Below are positions 7,097 through 14,484 of a stretch of DNA of 32,942 bases, piece after piece. Both the position numbers and the translations under genes were made by a program. The DNA comes from a bacterium. Lineage in GTDB: Bacteria > Auribacterota > UBA3054 > JAPLST01. The stretch's first letter is position 1; each line of letters opens with the position of its first letter. Location: contig JAPLST010000381.1 in assembly GCA_026398485.1 (NCBI GenBank), forward strand, positions 1-32,942, in the 5' to 3' direction. The notes beneath the pieces were generated by a model. That model saw only the letters and a program-made list of their open reading frames with translations, did not search any database and was not told where the DNA came from.

Positions 7097-8728
7097 TCAG
7101 GCCGGCCCGCGCCCGCGCGGCAGTGCCAGCGCCAGCAGCGCCACGCCAAGCGCCATGGCCGGTTCGGGCAGACACTCATATGCGCCCAGGTCAACGGTGG
7201 TGCCGAAGATGCGCGGATTGCCATCCAAGTCCCACGGCAACGGGGCATAGACATTCGTGCCGGCATTGATGCACGGCGAGCCCGCCATCAAACGCCAGTT
7301 TTTGTCGCCGGCACTGACAAAAATTGGATCGTTCGAAATGTTACCCACCCCGCTTGCCAGCGGATAGGCACAACTATACAGCAGCGTGCCACTGTAGTAG
7401 TTTGTGCCACTCGGTGCACTGTTGCCCCACACCACGCAATTAAAGAGCATGCTGAGGTAGGCCCCGCCGCCGGTCACCGCCGCGCCGTTGCCACTCACGG
7501 TGCAATTGTAGAGCGTGCCGAGATGTACCCCGCCGCCGTTGGTTGCCGTGTTTTCGCTGAGCAGACAGTTGTAACCCGTGCCCGAGGCAATACCGCCGCC
7601 GGTGTCGGCCGCCCGATTGCCTTGGATAACGCAGTTGCTGATGGTGCCGCCAAATACCGCGCCGCCCTCGGCCGCCGCGTTGCCGGTGAACGTCGCGCCG
7701 TACACGGTGGGATAATACGCCCCGCCGCCGCGCCCCGCCGCCGTGTTGTTGCTGACCGTGCAGTCGTTCATTATGCTCCAATAGGAACCGCCGCCGTGCA
7801 TCGCGGCCGTGTTGCCGCGCAGGATGCAATGGTTGACCGTGCCATAAAAGCTGCTGCCGCCATTGTTGGTCGCGGTGTTGCCGCTGATCTGGCAGTTGTT
7901 GGCCGTACCATAATACGCCCCGCCGCCATCTGCGGCGGTATTGCCGTCAAGCGTGCCACCATAGAGCATGCTGGAAAAAGAACCGCCACCATAGACCGCC
8001 GTGTTGTTGCTCAGCGTGCACCACCTCAACGTGCCGCCGTAGGCGCCCCCGCCGTATTGCCCCGCCACGTTGCCGCTGATCGTGCTGTTGCTCGACGTGC
8101 CGTTGTTCACCCCGCCGCCACTGGTCGCGGTGTTGCCGCTAATCTGGCAGGTGTAACTTGCGCCTTGGTACGTCCCGCCCCCGCCCGCCAGCGCCGTATT
8201 GCCCTGCAGCACGCAGTTGCTGAGCGCGCCGTAGCATGCCCCGCCGCCATTGTTAGCCCGGTTCCCGGTCATGACACAATTAATGGCAAGGCCATTACCG
8301 CCAAACATGTTGATGCCCCCGCCGCCGTCATAGATGCTTTCGCTGACCAGGGTATGCCCGTTGGAAAGCGTGAAGCCGTCCAAGAGGCCGGCCTTCATGT
8401 AGACGCAGCGCACGGCGTTGGAGCCCAGCGGGCCGGCGCCCACGATGATGGTCTCGGCGGGGCCTGCCACACTGCGCACGGTGATATTCGTGAGCAGGAC
8501 GAGACGATTGGTGCAGGCCCGCCCCGGAGTGGCACGCAGACCGCTGGCATACACACCATTGGACACGAGCACGAGATCGCCCGCAACCGCCGCGTCAACC
8601 GCCGCCTGAATGTTGGTGAAGTACGTGCCCGCCGGCGTGCCTTGGGGGCTGACATAATAGGTGGCGGCCATGACGGCCGGGCACATCCACGCGATCCACA
8701 ACAGTGTTCTGAACTTCGGGCGCATCAT
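7097..8728 (-). CDS. Parallel beta-helix exported protein with PEP-CTERM-like tail
   Basis: A 543-aa protein with a signal peptide (about 21 residues, ending AVMA/ATYYV). Residues about 150-450 hold some twelve imperfect repeats of the type NCxxxGNxAxxGGGAYxGT, typical of right-handed beta-helix and polymorphic outer-membrane-like proteins. After them comes a segment (SPCINAGTN ... DLDGNPRIFGTTVDLGAYE) of the kind called choice-of-anchor Q. The last 24 residues, LPEPAMALGVALLALALPRGRG, look like a PEP-CTERM sorting signal: PEP, hydrophobic helix, Arg-containing end. Export and exosortase processing to the surface is inferred. The second Met pair (8728) is chosen because AAAGGA lies 6 bases upstream; the frame opens at 8752. 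No catalytic residues are identifiable. Confidence 0.85.
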   Translation of the reverse strand: MMRPKFRTLLWIAWMCPAVMAATYYVSPQGTPAGTYFTNIQAAVDAAVAGDLVLVSNGVYASGLRATPGRACTNRLVLLTNITVRSVAGPAETIIVGAGPLGSNAVRCVYMKAGLLDGFTLSNGHTLVSESIYDGGGGINMFGGNGLAINCVMTGNRANNGGGACYGALSNCVLQGNTALAGGGGTYQGASYTCQISGNTATSGGGVNNGTSSNSTISGNVAGQYGGGAYGGTLRWCTLSNNTAVYGGGSFSSMLYGGTLDGNTAADGGGAYYGTANNCQISGNTATNNGGSSFYGTVNHCILRGNTAAMHGGGSYWSIMNDCTVSNNTAAGRGGGAYYPTVYGATFTGNAAAEGGAVFGGTISNCVIQGNRAADTGGGIASGTGYNCLLSENTATNGGGVHLGTLYNCTVSGNGAAVTGGGAYLSMLFNCVVWGNSAPSGTNYYSGTLLYSCAYPLASGVGNISNDPIFVSAGDKNWRLMAGSPCINAGTNVYAPLPWDLDGNPRIFGTTVDLGAYECLPEPAMALGVALLALALPRGRGPA

Positions 8729-8747
8729 CGTAAATCCTTTTTTTGAC

Positions 8748-8764
8748 GGCAAGGATCCCTTGCC
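8748..8764 (-). promoter_or_regulatory. Leader hairpin upstream of beta-helix gene
   Basis: GGCAAGG / CCTTGCC, a perfect 7-bp stem with a 3-nt loop, immediately before the AAAAAAAGGA ribosome site of the gene starting at 8728. A possible minus-strand -10 (TACAAT) lies at 8798-8803 without a good -35. The hairpin may stabilise the mRNA or tune translation. Confidence 0.35.
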
Positions 8765-8821
8765 AACCGTGACCGCGATTTTCTTCGCATCCGGTTTATT
8801 GTACTAAAAATGCCGATTCGC

Positions 8822-8850
8822 TTGACTTTCGCGCGCATTTCTGGCATTAT
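8822..8850 (+). promoter_or_regulatory. Promoter giving a near-leaderless mRNA
   Basis: TTGACT (8822-8827), 17-bp spacer, CATTAT (8845-8850). The coding ATG is at 8862, so transcription would begin only about 5 nt before it. There is no ribosome binding site. Confidence 0.55.
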
Positions 8851-8861
8851 TATAGCACAGC

Positions 8862-9326
8862 ATGAAAAGCGGCGACGATGTCATCCAGGAAATTCACGAT
8901 CTGCTTGCCACACAGTCGCTGGGCGTGCTGGCCACCTCGCTGGCAGGGCAGCCGTATACCAGCCTTGTGGCGTTTGCCGCCAGTACTGATCTGCGGCAGG
9001 TTTGGTTTGTGACGGAGCGCGCCACGCGCAAGTATCAAAATGTGCTGGCCGATGCGCGTGCCGCCATGCTGGTGGACAGCCGTTCCGGCGCCCACCGTGA
9101 TTTTGCGCAGGCGGTGGCGGTCACGCTGACCGGCTTGGTTCGGGAAGCGCGCGCCGAGGAGCGCGCCACCGCACAGGCAGTGTATCTGGCAAAGCATCCG
9201 GCGTTGCAATCGTTTGCCGGCGCGCCCACGTGCGCGCTGATGTGCCTGGCCGTGCAGCGCTGCCTGCTGGTGCGGCAATTCCAGCAGGTGCAGGAGCTGC
9301 TTTTCGATGCCGTGCCGCACGCCTGA
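8862..9326 (+). CDS. Pyridoxamine 5'-phosphate oxidase-like flavoprotein
   Basis: The 154-aa product begins IQEIHDLLATQSLGVLAT and continues with PYTSLVAFAASTDLRQVWFVT and a TRKYQNVLAD segment. This is the split-barrel FMN-binding fold of small PNPOx-like proteins. Such proteins bind FMN or F420 and reduce diverse substrates; the actual substrate here cannot be told. No Met lies between 8862 and residue 69, so the start is firm even though no ribosome site precedes it. Its 3' end overlaps a Cys-rich ORF by 20 bases. Confidence 0.8.
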   Translation: MKSGDDVIQEIHDLLATQSLGVLATSLAGQPYTSLVAFAASTDLRQVWFVTERATRKYQNVLADARAAMLVDSRSGAHRDFAQAVAVTLTGLVREARAEERATAQAVYLAKHPALQSFAGAPTCALMCLAVQRCLLVRQFQQVQELLFDAVPHA

Positions 9327-9522
9327 CGGCCCGCGCGCAGGCTGCGCGCAAATTGACGGGGTGTGGTACCGCGTCACGCGCCGGGGCTTGGTGATGCTGC
9401 CGGCCGCGGCGGCACCACGCAAACATCCCTGTCGCGATTGCACCGCCTGCCAATGGTGCAGCGATGAGCGTTGCCTTGCGTGCCGCCGCCGGCGCCGGCC
9501 TGGAACAACAACAACCCATTGA
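9307..9522 (+). CDS. Cys-rich mini-protein (CxxC array)
   Basis: A 71-aa ORF overlapping the flavoprotein end by 20 bases. Six cysteines are packed at residues 42, 45, 48, 51, 56 and 59 (CRDCTACQWCSDERCLACR), followed by an Arg run. The spacing suggests binding of Zn or an iron-sulfur cluster. I do not recognise a named family. Conservation of the Cys array and the otherwise unoccupied gap before rho support it as a gene; composition alone does not prove it. Translation could begin later, for example at a GTG near 9361. Confidence 0.5.
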   Translation: MPCRTPDGPRAGCAQIDGVWYRVTRRGLVMLPAAAAPRKHPCRDCTACQWCSDERCLACRRRRRPGTTTTH

Positions 9523-9559
9523 GTAACAATGAATGATTCTGAGATGGAGATGAACCCGC

Positions 9560-10663
9560 ATGGCATTTGATGTCACTGGCGTGCTGCAAGTCACGGAAAA
9601 AGGCAACGGCATTTTGCGTGATGCCAGCCGCTCGTTCAAGCCCAGCGGCGCGGATGCCTACGTGCCCAATCACATGATGAAGTCACACCGGCTGGTGGAA
9701 GGCGCGCTGATCGTCGGGCATGCGCACAAGCGCAAGCATTCGATTGAAGTGCATGACATCACCACGATCTCGGGTTTGAAGCCGGATGATTTTGCGCGCC
9801 GGCCGCGCTTCACGCAACTGACGGCGGTGAATCCCAGTGAGCGCTTCAAGCTGGGCGTCACCGGCAATGTCACGATGCGGATCGTCGAGATGCTGGCGCC
9901 GATCGGCAAAGGCACGCGCGGCATGATTGTCTCGCCGCCCAAAGCCGGCAAAACCCTGCTGCTGGAAGCCCTGGCCAACTCGCTGCGGGCCTGCGAACCC
10001 AACGCGCGCATCATTGTCCTGCTGGTCGATGAGCGGCCCGAGGAAGTCACCCACTTCCGCCGCGCGGTCAATGCCGAAGTGCTGGCCAGCTCGAATGACC
10101 AGACTTATCTTGAGCATTGCTCCCTGGTTGAATTGACTTTGTCGCATGTGCGGGTCGAGCTCGAATGCGGCCGGCACGTGGTGGTTTTGATGGACAGCTT
10201 GACGCGCACGGCGCGCGCCTTCAACATCAAGGGCTCAGGCACCGGCCGCACCTTGAGCGGCGGCCTCGAAGCCGGCGCGCTCGAAATCCCGCGCCGCTTT
10301 TTCGGCCTGGCCCGCAATATCGAAAATGGCGGCTCGGTCACCATTGTCGCCACCGCCTTGGTCGAAACAGGCTCGCGCATGGACGACCTTATTTTCGAGG
10401 AATTCAAGGGCACCGGCAACAGCGAAATCGTGCTCGACCGGCGCTTGGCCGATTTGCGCATCTTCCCGGCCATCAATATCACCGCCAGCGGCACCCGCCG
10501 CGAAGAACAACTGTACGGGCCGGAAGATATCATGAAGGTGCACAAGCTGCGCCGGATGCTGATGGAGCACCCGCCCGATGCCGCCATGGCACTGCTCAAG
10601 AACTTGTGCGAAAAGTACCGCGACAACACCACCCTCCTGAATCAGCTCGCCGCCCGGCCATGA
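9560..10663 (+). CDS. rho: Transcription termination factor Rho, short form
   Basis: The 367-aa product is an RNA-dependent ATPase/translocase. Walker A is PPKAGKT (residues 126-132), Walker B is VVVLMD (207-212), and the C-terminal RecA-like core is fully conserved (LEIPRRFFGLARNIENGGS, EEFKGTGNSE, SGTRREE). Compared with E. coli Rho (419 aa) it lacks the N-terminal helix bundle and starts directly with the cold-shock RNA-binding domain. There, the RNP1-like strand GFGFLR of E. coli reads GNGILR (15-20), losing two aromatic RNA-stacking residues. A GGAG lies 10 bases before the ATG. The downstream gene overlaps by ATGA, forming a unit with the YkgJ and YhcH proteins. Confidence 0.95.
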   Translation: MAFDVTGVLQVTEKGNGILRDASRSFKPSGADAYVPNHMMKSHRLVEGALIVGHAHKRKHSIEVHDITTISGLKPDDFARRPRFTQLTAVNPSERFKLGVTGNVTMRIVEMLAPIGKGTRGMIVSPPKAGKTLLLEALANSLRACEPNARIIVLLVDERPEEVTHFRRAVNAEVLASSNDQTYLEHCSLVELTLSHVRVELECGRHVVVLMDSLTRTARAFNIKGSGTGRTLSGGLEAGALEIPRRFFGLARNIENGGSVTIVATALVETGSRMDDLIFEEFKGTGNSEIVLDRRLADLRIFPAINITASGTRREEQLYGPEDIMKVHKLRRMLMEHPPDAAMALLKNLCEKYRDNTTLLNQLAARP

Positions 10664-10941
10664 AGCATTACGTTGTCGGCTACCTGAAAAAAACGCTGCG
10701 GTTTTTTACCGCGTTCCTGCCCGTGACGGCCAATCGGCGCAAGACCTGCACCGGTTGCGGTTCCTGCTGCAAACTGCCGACGCGCTGCCTGTTTCTGCGT
10801 GATCGCAGCGACGGCACGGCCTATTGCGCCATCTACCGCTTCCGCCCGCTCAATTGCCGCAAGTATCCCCGCACACGCGAAGAATGGCTGACCACCAAAA
10901 CCTGCGGCTACACCTTCGATGATCATCACCACCCTCACTGA
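10660..10941 (+). CDS. YkgJ-family Cys-cluster protein (UPF0153-like)
   Basis: A 93-aa protein with CTGCGSCC (Cys30, 33, 36, 37), Cys43, YCAIY (Cys56), RPLNCRKYP (Cys66) and Cys82. This matches the CxxCGxCC pattern of the YkgJ/UPF0153 metal- or iron-sulfur-binding family, whose role is not established. Its ATG overlaps the rho stop (ATGA). The last 23 bases overlap the next start. The C-terminus is a His-rich tail (DDHHHPH). Confidence 0.85.
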   Translation: MKHYVVGYLKKTLRFFTAFLPVTANRRKTCTGCGSCCKLPTRCLFLRDRSDGTAYCAIYRFRPLNCRKYPRTREEWLTTKTCGYTFDDHHHPH

Positions 10942-11380
10942 GCCGTGCGGCGTGCCGCGCCGCATTGGCCGGCTCGTGGGCGATTTCCTGCGCGCCGCGC
11001 CGGCCGCGCTTGCGGATGGCGCGTATCCGCTGCAGGGCGAGGCCGTTGTTGCGCGCGTCATGACTTATGTGACCCGCCCGCGCGCCGCCGCGCTGCTCGA
11101 AGTCCATCGCGCATTCATTGACGTGCAAATGATGCTCGACGGCGTCGAACGCCTGCAGTGGTATCCGGCGGCAACGCTGACCACGACGGCCGCGTACGAT
11201 CCCGACCGGGATGTCGAGTTTTTTGCAAAGCCCGCGGCCGCACTGCTGCAGGCCACGCTGGCACGCCCGCTCATGGCCGTCTTCTTCCCCGGCGATGCGC
11301 ATTGCACGCAAGTGCAGCTGCGCGCGCCGCGCACGGTGCGCAAGATCGTCGTCAAAATCCACCACGCCGCCTGGATCTAA
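10919..11380 (+). CDS. YhcH/YjgK/YiaL (EbgC-like) protein
   Basis: The 153-aa product has the family hallmarks EVHRAFIDVQMML (residues 61-73), FFPGDAHCTQ (121-130) and KIVVKIH (near the end). These residues line the cupin-like pocket and bind a divalent metal. The family acts on or senses sugars (sialic-acid pathway anomerase, EbgC), but no sugar operon is present here, so the substrate is unknown. It is the last gene of the rho unit; a REP-like hairpin follows at 11395. Confidence 0.85.
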   Translation: MIITTLTEPCGVPRRIGRLVGDFLRAAPAALADGAYPLQGEAVVARVMTYVTRPRAAALLEVHRAFIDVQMMLDGVERLQWYPAATLTTTAAYDPDRDVEFFAKPAAALLQATLARPLMAVFFPGDAHCTQVQLRAPRTVRKIVVKIHHAAWI

Positions 11381-11394
11381 CCCCGTTACGCTAG

Positions 11395-11421
11395 TGTGGC
11401 CACGGCGCTTGCCGTGGATGC
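11395..11421 (+). repeat. REP-like palindrome, copy 2
   Basis: A 7-bp stem CCACGGC/GCCGTGG around GCTT, flanked by TGTGG and ATGC as in the copy at 3756-3782. The stem differs from that copy by one paired C-G to G-C swap. It may also serve as the end of the rho operon. Confidence 0.55.
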
Positions 11422-11484
11422 AGATCGGCGCGTGGCATTTCCACACTGTTGCACACCTCGAAAACAAGGGGGAAAACCGGCTGC

Positions 11485-11513
11485 TTGACAGAAAAAGGAT
11501 AAAATGGTACTCT
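11485..11513 (+). promoter_or_regulatory. Promoter of the activase/HgdB gene
   Basis: TTGACA at 11485-11490, 17-bp spacer, TACTCT at 11508-11513, preceded by ATGG, so the -10 reads TGGTACTCT. It yields a leader of about 64 nt. Confidence 0.5.
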
Positions 11514-11538
11514 AATATAGTTTAAGTATCCTGGCGGC

Positions 11539-11556
11539 TGTGCGCTTCGGCGCACA
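11539..11556 (+). promoter_or_regulatory. UUCG-capped hairpin in mRNA leader
   Basis: TGTGCGC / GCGCACA with a TTCG tetraloop, an unusually stable stem, 26 bases upstream of the ATG at 11583 and inside the predicted leader. No U-run follows, so it is not a terminator. Confidence 0.5.
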
Positions 11557-11582
11557 CTGCTTCATGACGACCCGTTTGACCA

Positions 11583-13886
11583 ATGGAAAAGAACTACTTC
11601 CTCGGCATTGATATTGGCTCGACCACGCTGAAAGCCGTCCTGCTGACGCGCAAAGGCAAAGTCCACCACACCTTGTATCGCCGCACGCGCGCGCTGCCGG
11701 ACGCGCTGCTCAGTTGTTCCGGCCTGTGCCATCGCTGCGGCGCCTGCAACTTCGGCGCACTCACCAAAACGGTCGATGTGTTTCTCGCCACCGCCGGGAC
11801 CGGCCGCAAAGATATTGCCGCCACGGTGGTGACCGGCAGTCAGATTGTGGACGAGCTGAAACGCTTCCTTGAGTATGACGCCTACGTCAGCGAAGTCTCG
11901 GCGCATGTCGCCGGCGCGCGGCATTACTATCCCGACTGCAAGGCCATTCTGGATGTGGGCGGGCAGGACAGCAAGGCGATGCTGTTCAACGAGCGCATGC
12001 AGATGTGGATGTCGAAGATGAGCGGCATTTGCGCGGCCGGCACGGGCGCCTTTCTCGACAGTGTCGCCGCCAAACTGGACGTGCCGGTCGAGGACATGGC
12101 CGAGCGCGTCAATTATGATTCCGAGCTGCAGGTGTCGTCGATTTGCGCGGTCTTGAGCGCCACCTCGGTCAACAAGTTCAAGAACCGGCATCCGCTCGGC
12201 GACGTGATTGCGGCGGCCTGCCGCGCGCAGGCGCGCACGGTCATGTCAGGCGTCGGTGAGATATTCCTGGACTACAAGGGTGATATTGTCTTCCAAGGCG
12301 GGGTAGCCTCGAATCGCGCGGTGGCCTATTACCTTAACCAGATTACCGGCAACAAAATTATCATTCCGGAATTCCACCAGGTCATGGGCGCGCTGGGCGC
12401 CGCCTGCCTGGCGCGCGATATGGCGGCCATGTCCGGCGCCAAGCACGCCGCGCTGCGCGTCTTCGACATCAAACCGCGCTTTCGCATCACCCTGCCCGAA
12501 TTTCACGACATCATTGACGCCGTCGGCGATGCCGGCCTGAAACGCGAAGTCTTCAAGCTGCGCGACAAGTTGATCGTGCGCAAGACGCCGGATGGCAAAG
12601 AGAAAATCGGCATTCCCGAATTCCAGCAAGTGCGCGATGCCTTCACCGATCCCAAACTCGCGCACGAATTCGGCAAACTGATTGAGCGCTTGACCGCGCG
12701 CTCGTCGATCAACAAGGCCGTCGCCCTGCGCACCAAATTCACGCGCAGCGACTTCCTTACGCGCGACGGCCGGCCGATGGTCTGGCGCAATCTGTTTTAC
12801 CCGGCCGAGCTGCTCAACGCGCTGGACGTGCGCATGCTGACGCTCGAAACCTACGCCGCCCTGCGCGGCCGCAGCCAGAAGAAGCTGCGTCATTTCTTCG
12901 ACCGCGCCGCCTGCAAGGGCTTCTCCGCTGAAACCTGCTCGTTCCTGCGCGTGCTCGAGGGCGACGAACTTTTGCCCAAGGCCGATTTCGCCGTGACCAC
13001 CACCGAGCCATGCCAGCAAGGCGAACGCATCTTTGCCGACCTGATCCGCTCGAACAACATCAGCGACCGCTACTACACGCTGCACACCCCGTTCCATCAT
13101 GACGAGCATGCCGTCGAGCAAATCGCGGCCGGCCTCGAAGAATCAACGCGGCGGATGGAGCGCGCGCTCAACCTGAAAATGGACATGGGCCGCCTGCGCT
13201 ATGCCTGCGAGGTATCCAACCAAGCCCGCGCCTACGCCATGAAATGCCATGAGCTGCGCAGCGTCAGCCCGCCGCTGATTCGCGGCGGCGAGTCGGTCAT
13301 GTTCGCCAACATGTTCTCCCAATTGTGGGGCAAGCCCGAAATGATCGAGCTGCAGCGGACGTTGCTCGAAGAACTCGAGGAGCGCCGCAGTCAGTTGCAT
13401 GACGTGGCCATTGGCGACACACACCGCCTGGCCTGGCTGCATTTGCCGCCCTTCTATAGCTCGCGCCTGATGGATTTCATTGAATTGACGTGCAATGCGC
13501 CGATTGTCAGTGAGGAAGTCAATTATGTCGGCTGGGACGAATTGAACCCGGACGAGCCCTACCGCAGTCTGGCGCGCAAGCTCCTGACAGTCGGCTTCCT
13601 CGACCCGCAACTGCGCGTGCAGCACATCTGCAACTATGCCGTCAAGGCCAAACTTGACGGCTGCATCCTGTACAGTCACATGTTCGGGCGCTGCTCGAGT
13701 GCCGACACTAGTTTCATCAAGCACTTGCGCGAAGAAATGCAGCAGGTGAATACGGCGCTGCTGGTGCTGGATGGCGACTGCCTGGATGAGACGACCGACC
13801 CGTGCAGCACGCAGACCAAGGTCAGCTCGTTTGTCGAGGCGCTCAACACCAAGAAATACGGCAATCTGTTCGGCTACCGCAAGTAA
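11583..13886 (+). CDS. 2-hydroxyacyl-CoA dehydratase activase fused to HgdB-like domain
   Basis: The 767-aa product starts with a BadF/BadG/HgdC-type ASKHA ATPase (residues about 5-280): phosphate-1 GIDIGSTTLKAV, phosphate-2 LDVGGQDSKA, and GGVASN. The two cluster-binding cysteines are present, Cys150 in GICAAGTG and Cys188 in SSICAVL; in activases they hold a [4Fe-4S] cluster between two subunits. After a linker (about 285-400), residues 400-767 resemble the HgdB/BcrB-type dehydratase component. The family injects an electron by ATP hydrolysis for difficult reductions or dehydrations. A cluster Cys45, 49, 52 and 55 near the N-terminus is not usual for HgdC. No partner dehydratase or CoA-transferase gene is adjacent, so the substrate is unknown. 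Confidence 0.85.
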   Translation: MEKNYFLGIDIGSTTLKAVLLTRKGKVHHTLYRRTRALPDALLSCSGLCHRCGACNFGALTKTVDVFLATAGTGRKDIAATVVTGSQIVDELKRFLEYDAYVSEVSAHVAGARHYYPDCKAILDVGGQDSKAMLFNERMQMWMSKMSGICAAGTGAFLDSVAAKLDVPVEDMAERVNYDSELQVSSICAVLSATSVNKFKNRHPLGDVIAAACRAQARTVMSGVGEIFLDYKGDIVFQGGVASNRAVAYYLNQITGNKIIIPEFHQVMGALGAACLARDMAAMSGAKHAALRVFDIKPRFRITLPEFHDIIDAVGDAGLKREVFKLRDKLIVRKTPDGKEKIGIPEFQQVRDAFTDPKLAHEFGKLIERLTARSSINKAVALRTKFTRSDFLTRDGRPMVWRNLFYPAELLNALDVRMLTLETYAALRGRSQKKLRHFFDRAACKGFSAETCSFLRVLEGDELLPKADFAVTTTEPCQQGERIFADLIRSNNISDRYYTLHTPFHHDEHAVEQIAAGLEESTRRMERALNLKMDMGRLRYACEVSNQARAYAMKCHELRSVSPPLIRGGESVMFANMFSQLWGKPEMIELQRTLLEELEERRSQLHDVAIGDTHRLAWLHLPPFYSSRLMDFIELTCNAPIVSEEVNYVGWDELNPDEPYRSLARKLLTVGFLDPQLRVQHICNYAVKAKLDGCILYSHMFGRCSSADTSFIKHLREEMQQVNTALLVLDGDCLDETTDPCSTQTKVSSFVEALNTKKYGNLFGYRK

Positions 13887-13952
13887 GCTGGTTACTGGGT
13901 GCGGGATGCTGCCGCGGATACTTTGGCCACGAAGGCAGAACTGGTGCGTCGG

Positions 13953-13976
13953 CTGCTTGGAGTCCCGCCGACGGCG
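13953..13976 (-). repeat. GGCGGGACTCCAAGCAG repeat, minus copy
   Basis: On the minus strand, CGCCGTCGGCGGGACTCC followed by AAGCAG. Shares GGGACTCCAAGCAG with the copies at 14019-14051, 29280-29309 and 29327-29354. Confidence 0.65.
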
Positions 13977-14018
13977 TGGATGGTCAGTACGCCGGCACGT
14001 CGGCAGCAGTTAGCCAGC

Positions 14019-14051
14019 GATCCCGTCGTTGTTGGGACTCCAAGCAGCAGG
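14019..14051 (+). repeat. GGGACTCCAAGCAGCA repeat, plus copy
   Basis: GATCCCGTCGTTGTTGGGA, then CTCCAAGCAGCAGG. It faces the copy at 13953-13976, so the pair is an inverted, REPIN-like arrangement about 42 bp apart. Confidence 0.65.
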
Positions 14052-14401
14052 TGGCAAATACCTGAGCCCTTGCAACTGGCTGCAGCGCCGCGCGAGAACA
14101 GCGATTTCGCATGAATGAATAGCGAAGGTGGGCGAAAGCCCGGGGAGGACTAAGACGCGCATGGCGTACATCCCCGCCGAATGCGGGCGTGCGGTGCGGG
14201 AATGGATCCACCGCTTGCGTCGGGCCTCGTCCTGCATTTTACGCCAGGCGATTTGGTGCTCGTTGCATCTTCAAAATTGCCCTGCGAATCTGCTCCTTGC
14301 TGCATCGGCTTGCCCGTCATCGCCAGCTTCCCCACCAGGTCTTGCCTTTCGGCTCGCGCTTTCACCCTTCATGCGAAATTGCTGCCGCCAGCGGCTGGCG
14401 C

Positions 14402-14430
14402 TTGAAAATTCGACTGAAATTTGGTACACT
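14402..14430 (+). promoter_or_regulatory. Promoter of the DUF6754/MutL operon
   Basis: TTGAAA (14402-14407), 17-bp spacer, TACACT (14425-14430), preceded by TTTGG. It is the only strong promoter seen before the seven-gene operon and has the same TGGTAnnnT form as two other promoters in the window. Confidence 0.6.
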
Positions 14431-14466
14431 CGTGTTTTGTGACAGTATACCATTAGGATAGTGAAC

Positions 14467-14484
14467 ATGGAACTCTTGGGATAA
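14467..14484 (+). CDS. Five-codon leader ORF, coupled
   Basis: ATG-GAA-CTC-TTG-GGA-TAA (MELLG). It has its own AGGA ribosome site at 14455-14458, 8 bases upstream, and its TAA shares a base with the ATG of the next gene (TAATG). The best ribosome site therefore belongs to the mini-ORF, suggesting translational coupling. It could be chance. Confidence 0.4.
   Translation: MELLG

Larger units (their letters stand above)
13887..14483. other. 600-bp gene-free stretch before the membrane operon
   Basis: No ORF here is convincing. It contains two copies of the GGGACTCCAAGCAGCA repeat in inverted orientation, short stems (GGGC-GAAA-GCCC at 14130-14141; CCCGC/GCGGG at 14173-14187), the operon promoter at 14402-14430, and a five-codon leader ORF at 14467. 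A structured RNA is possible but I cannot assign one. Confidence 0.55.

Noticed and set aside
7064-8746. Long plus-strand frame opposite the beta-helix gene
   Set aside because: Regular codon-periodic complement of Gly-rich repeats; no ribosome site, no domain.
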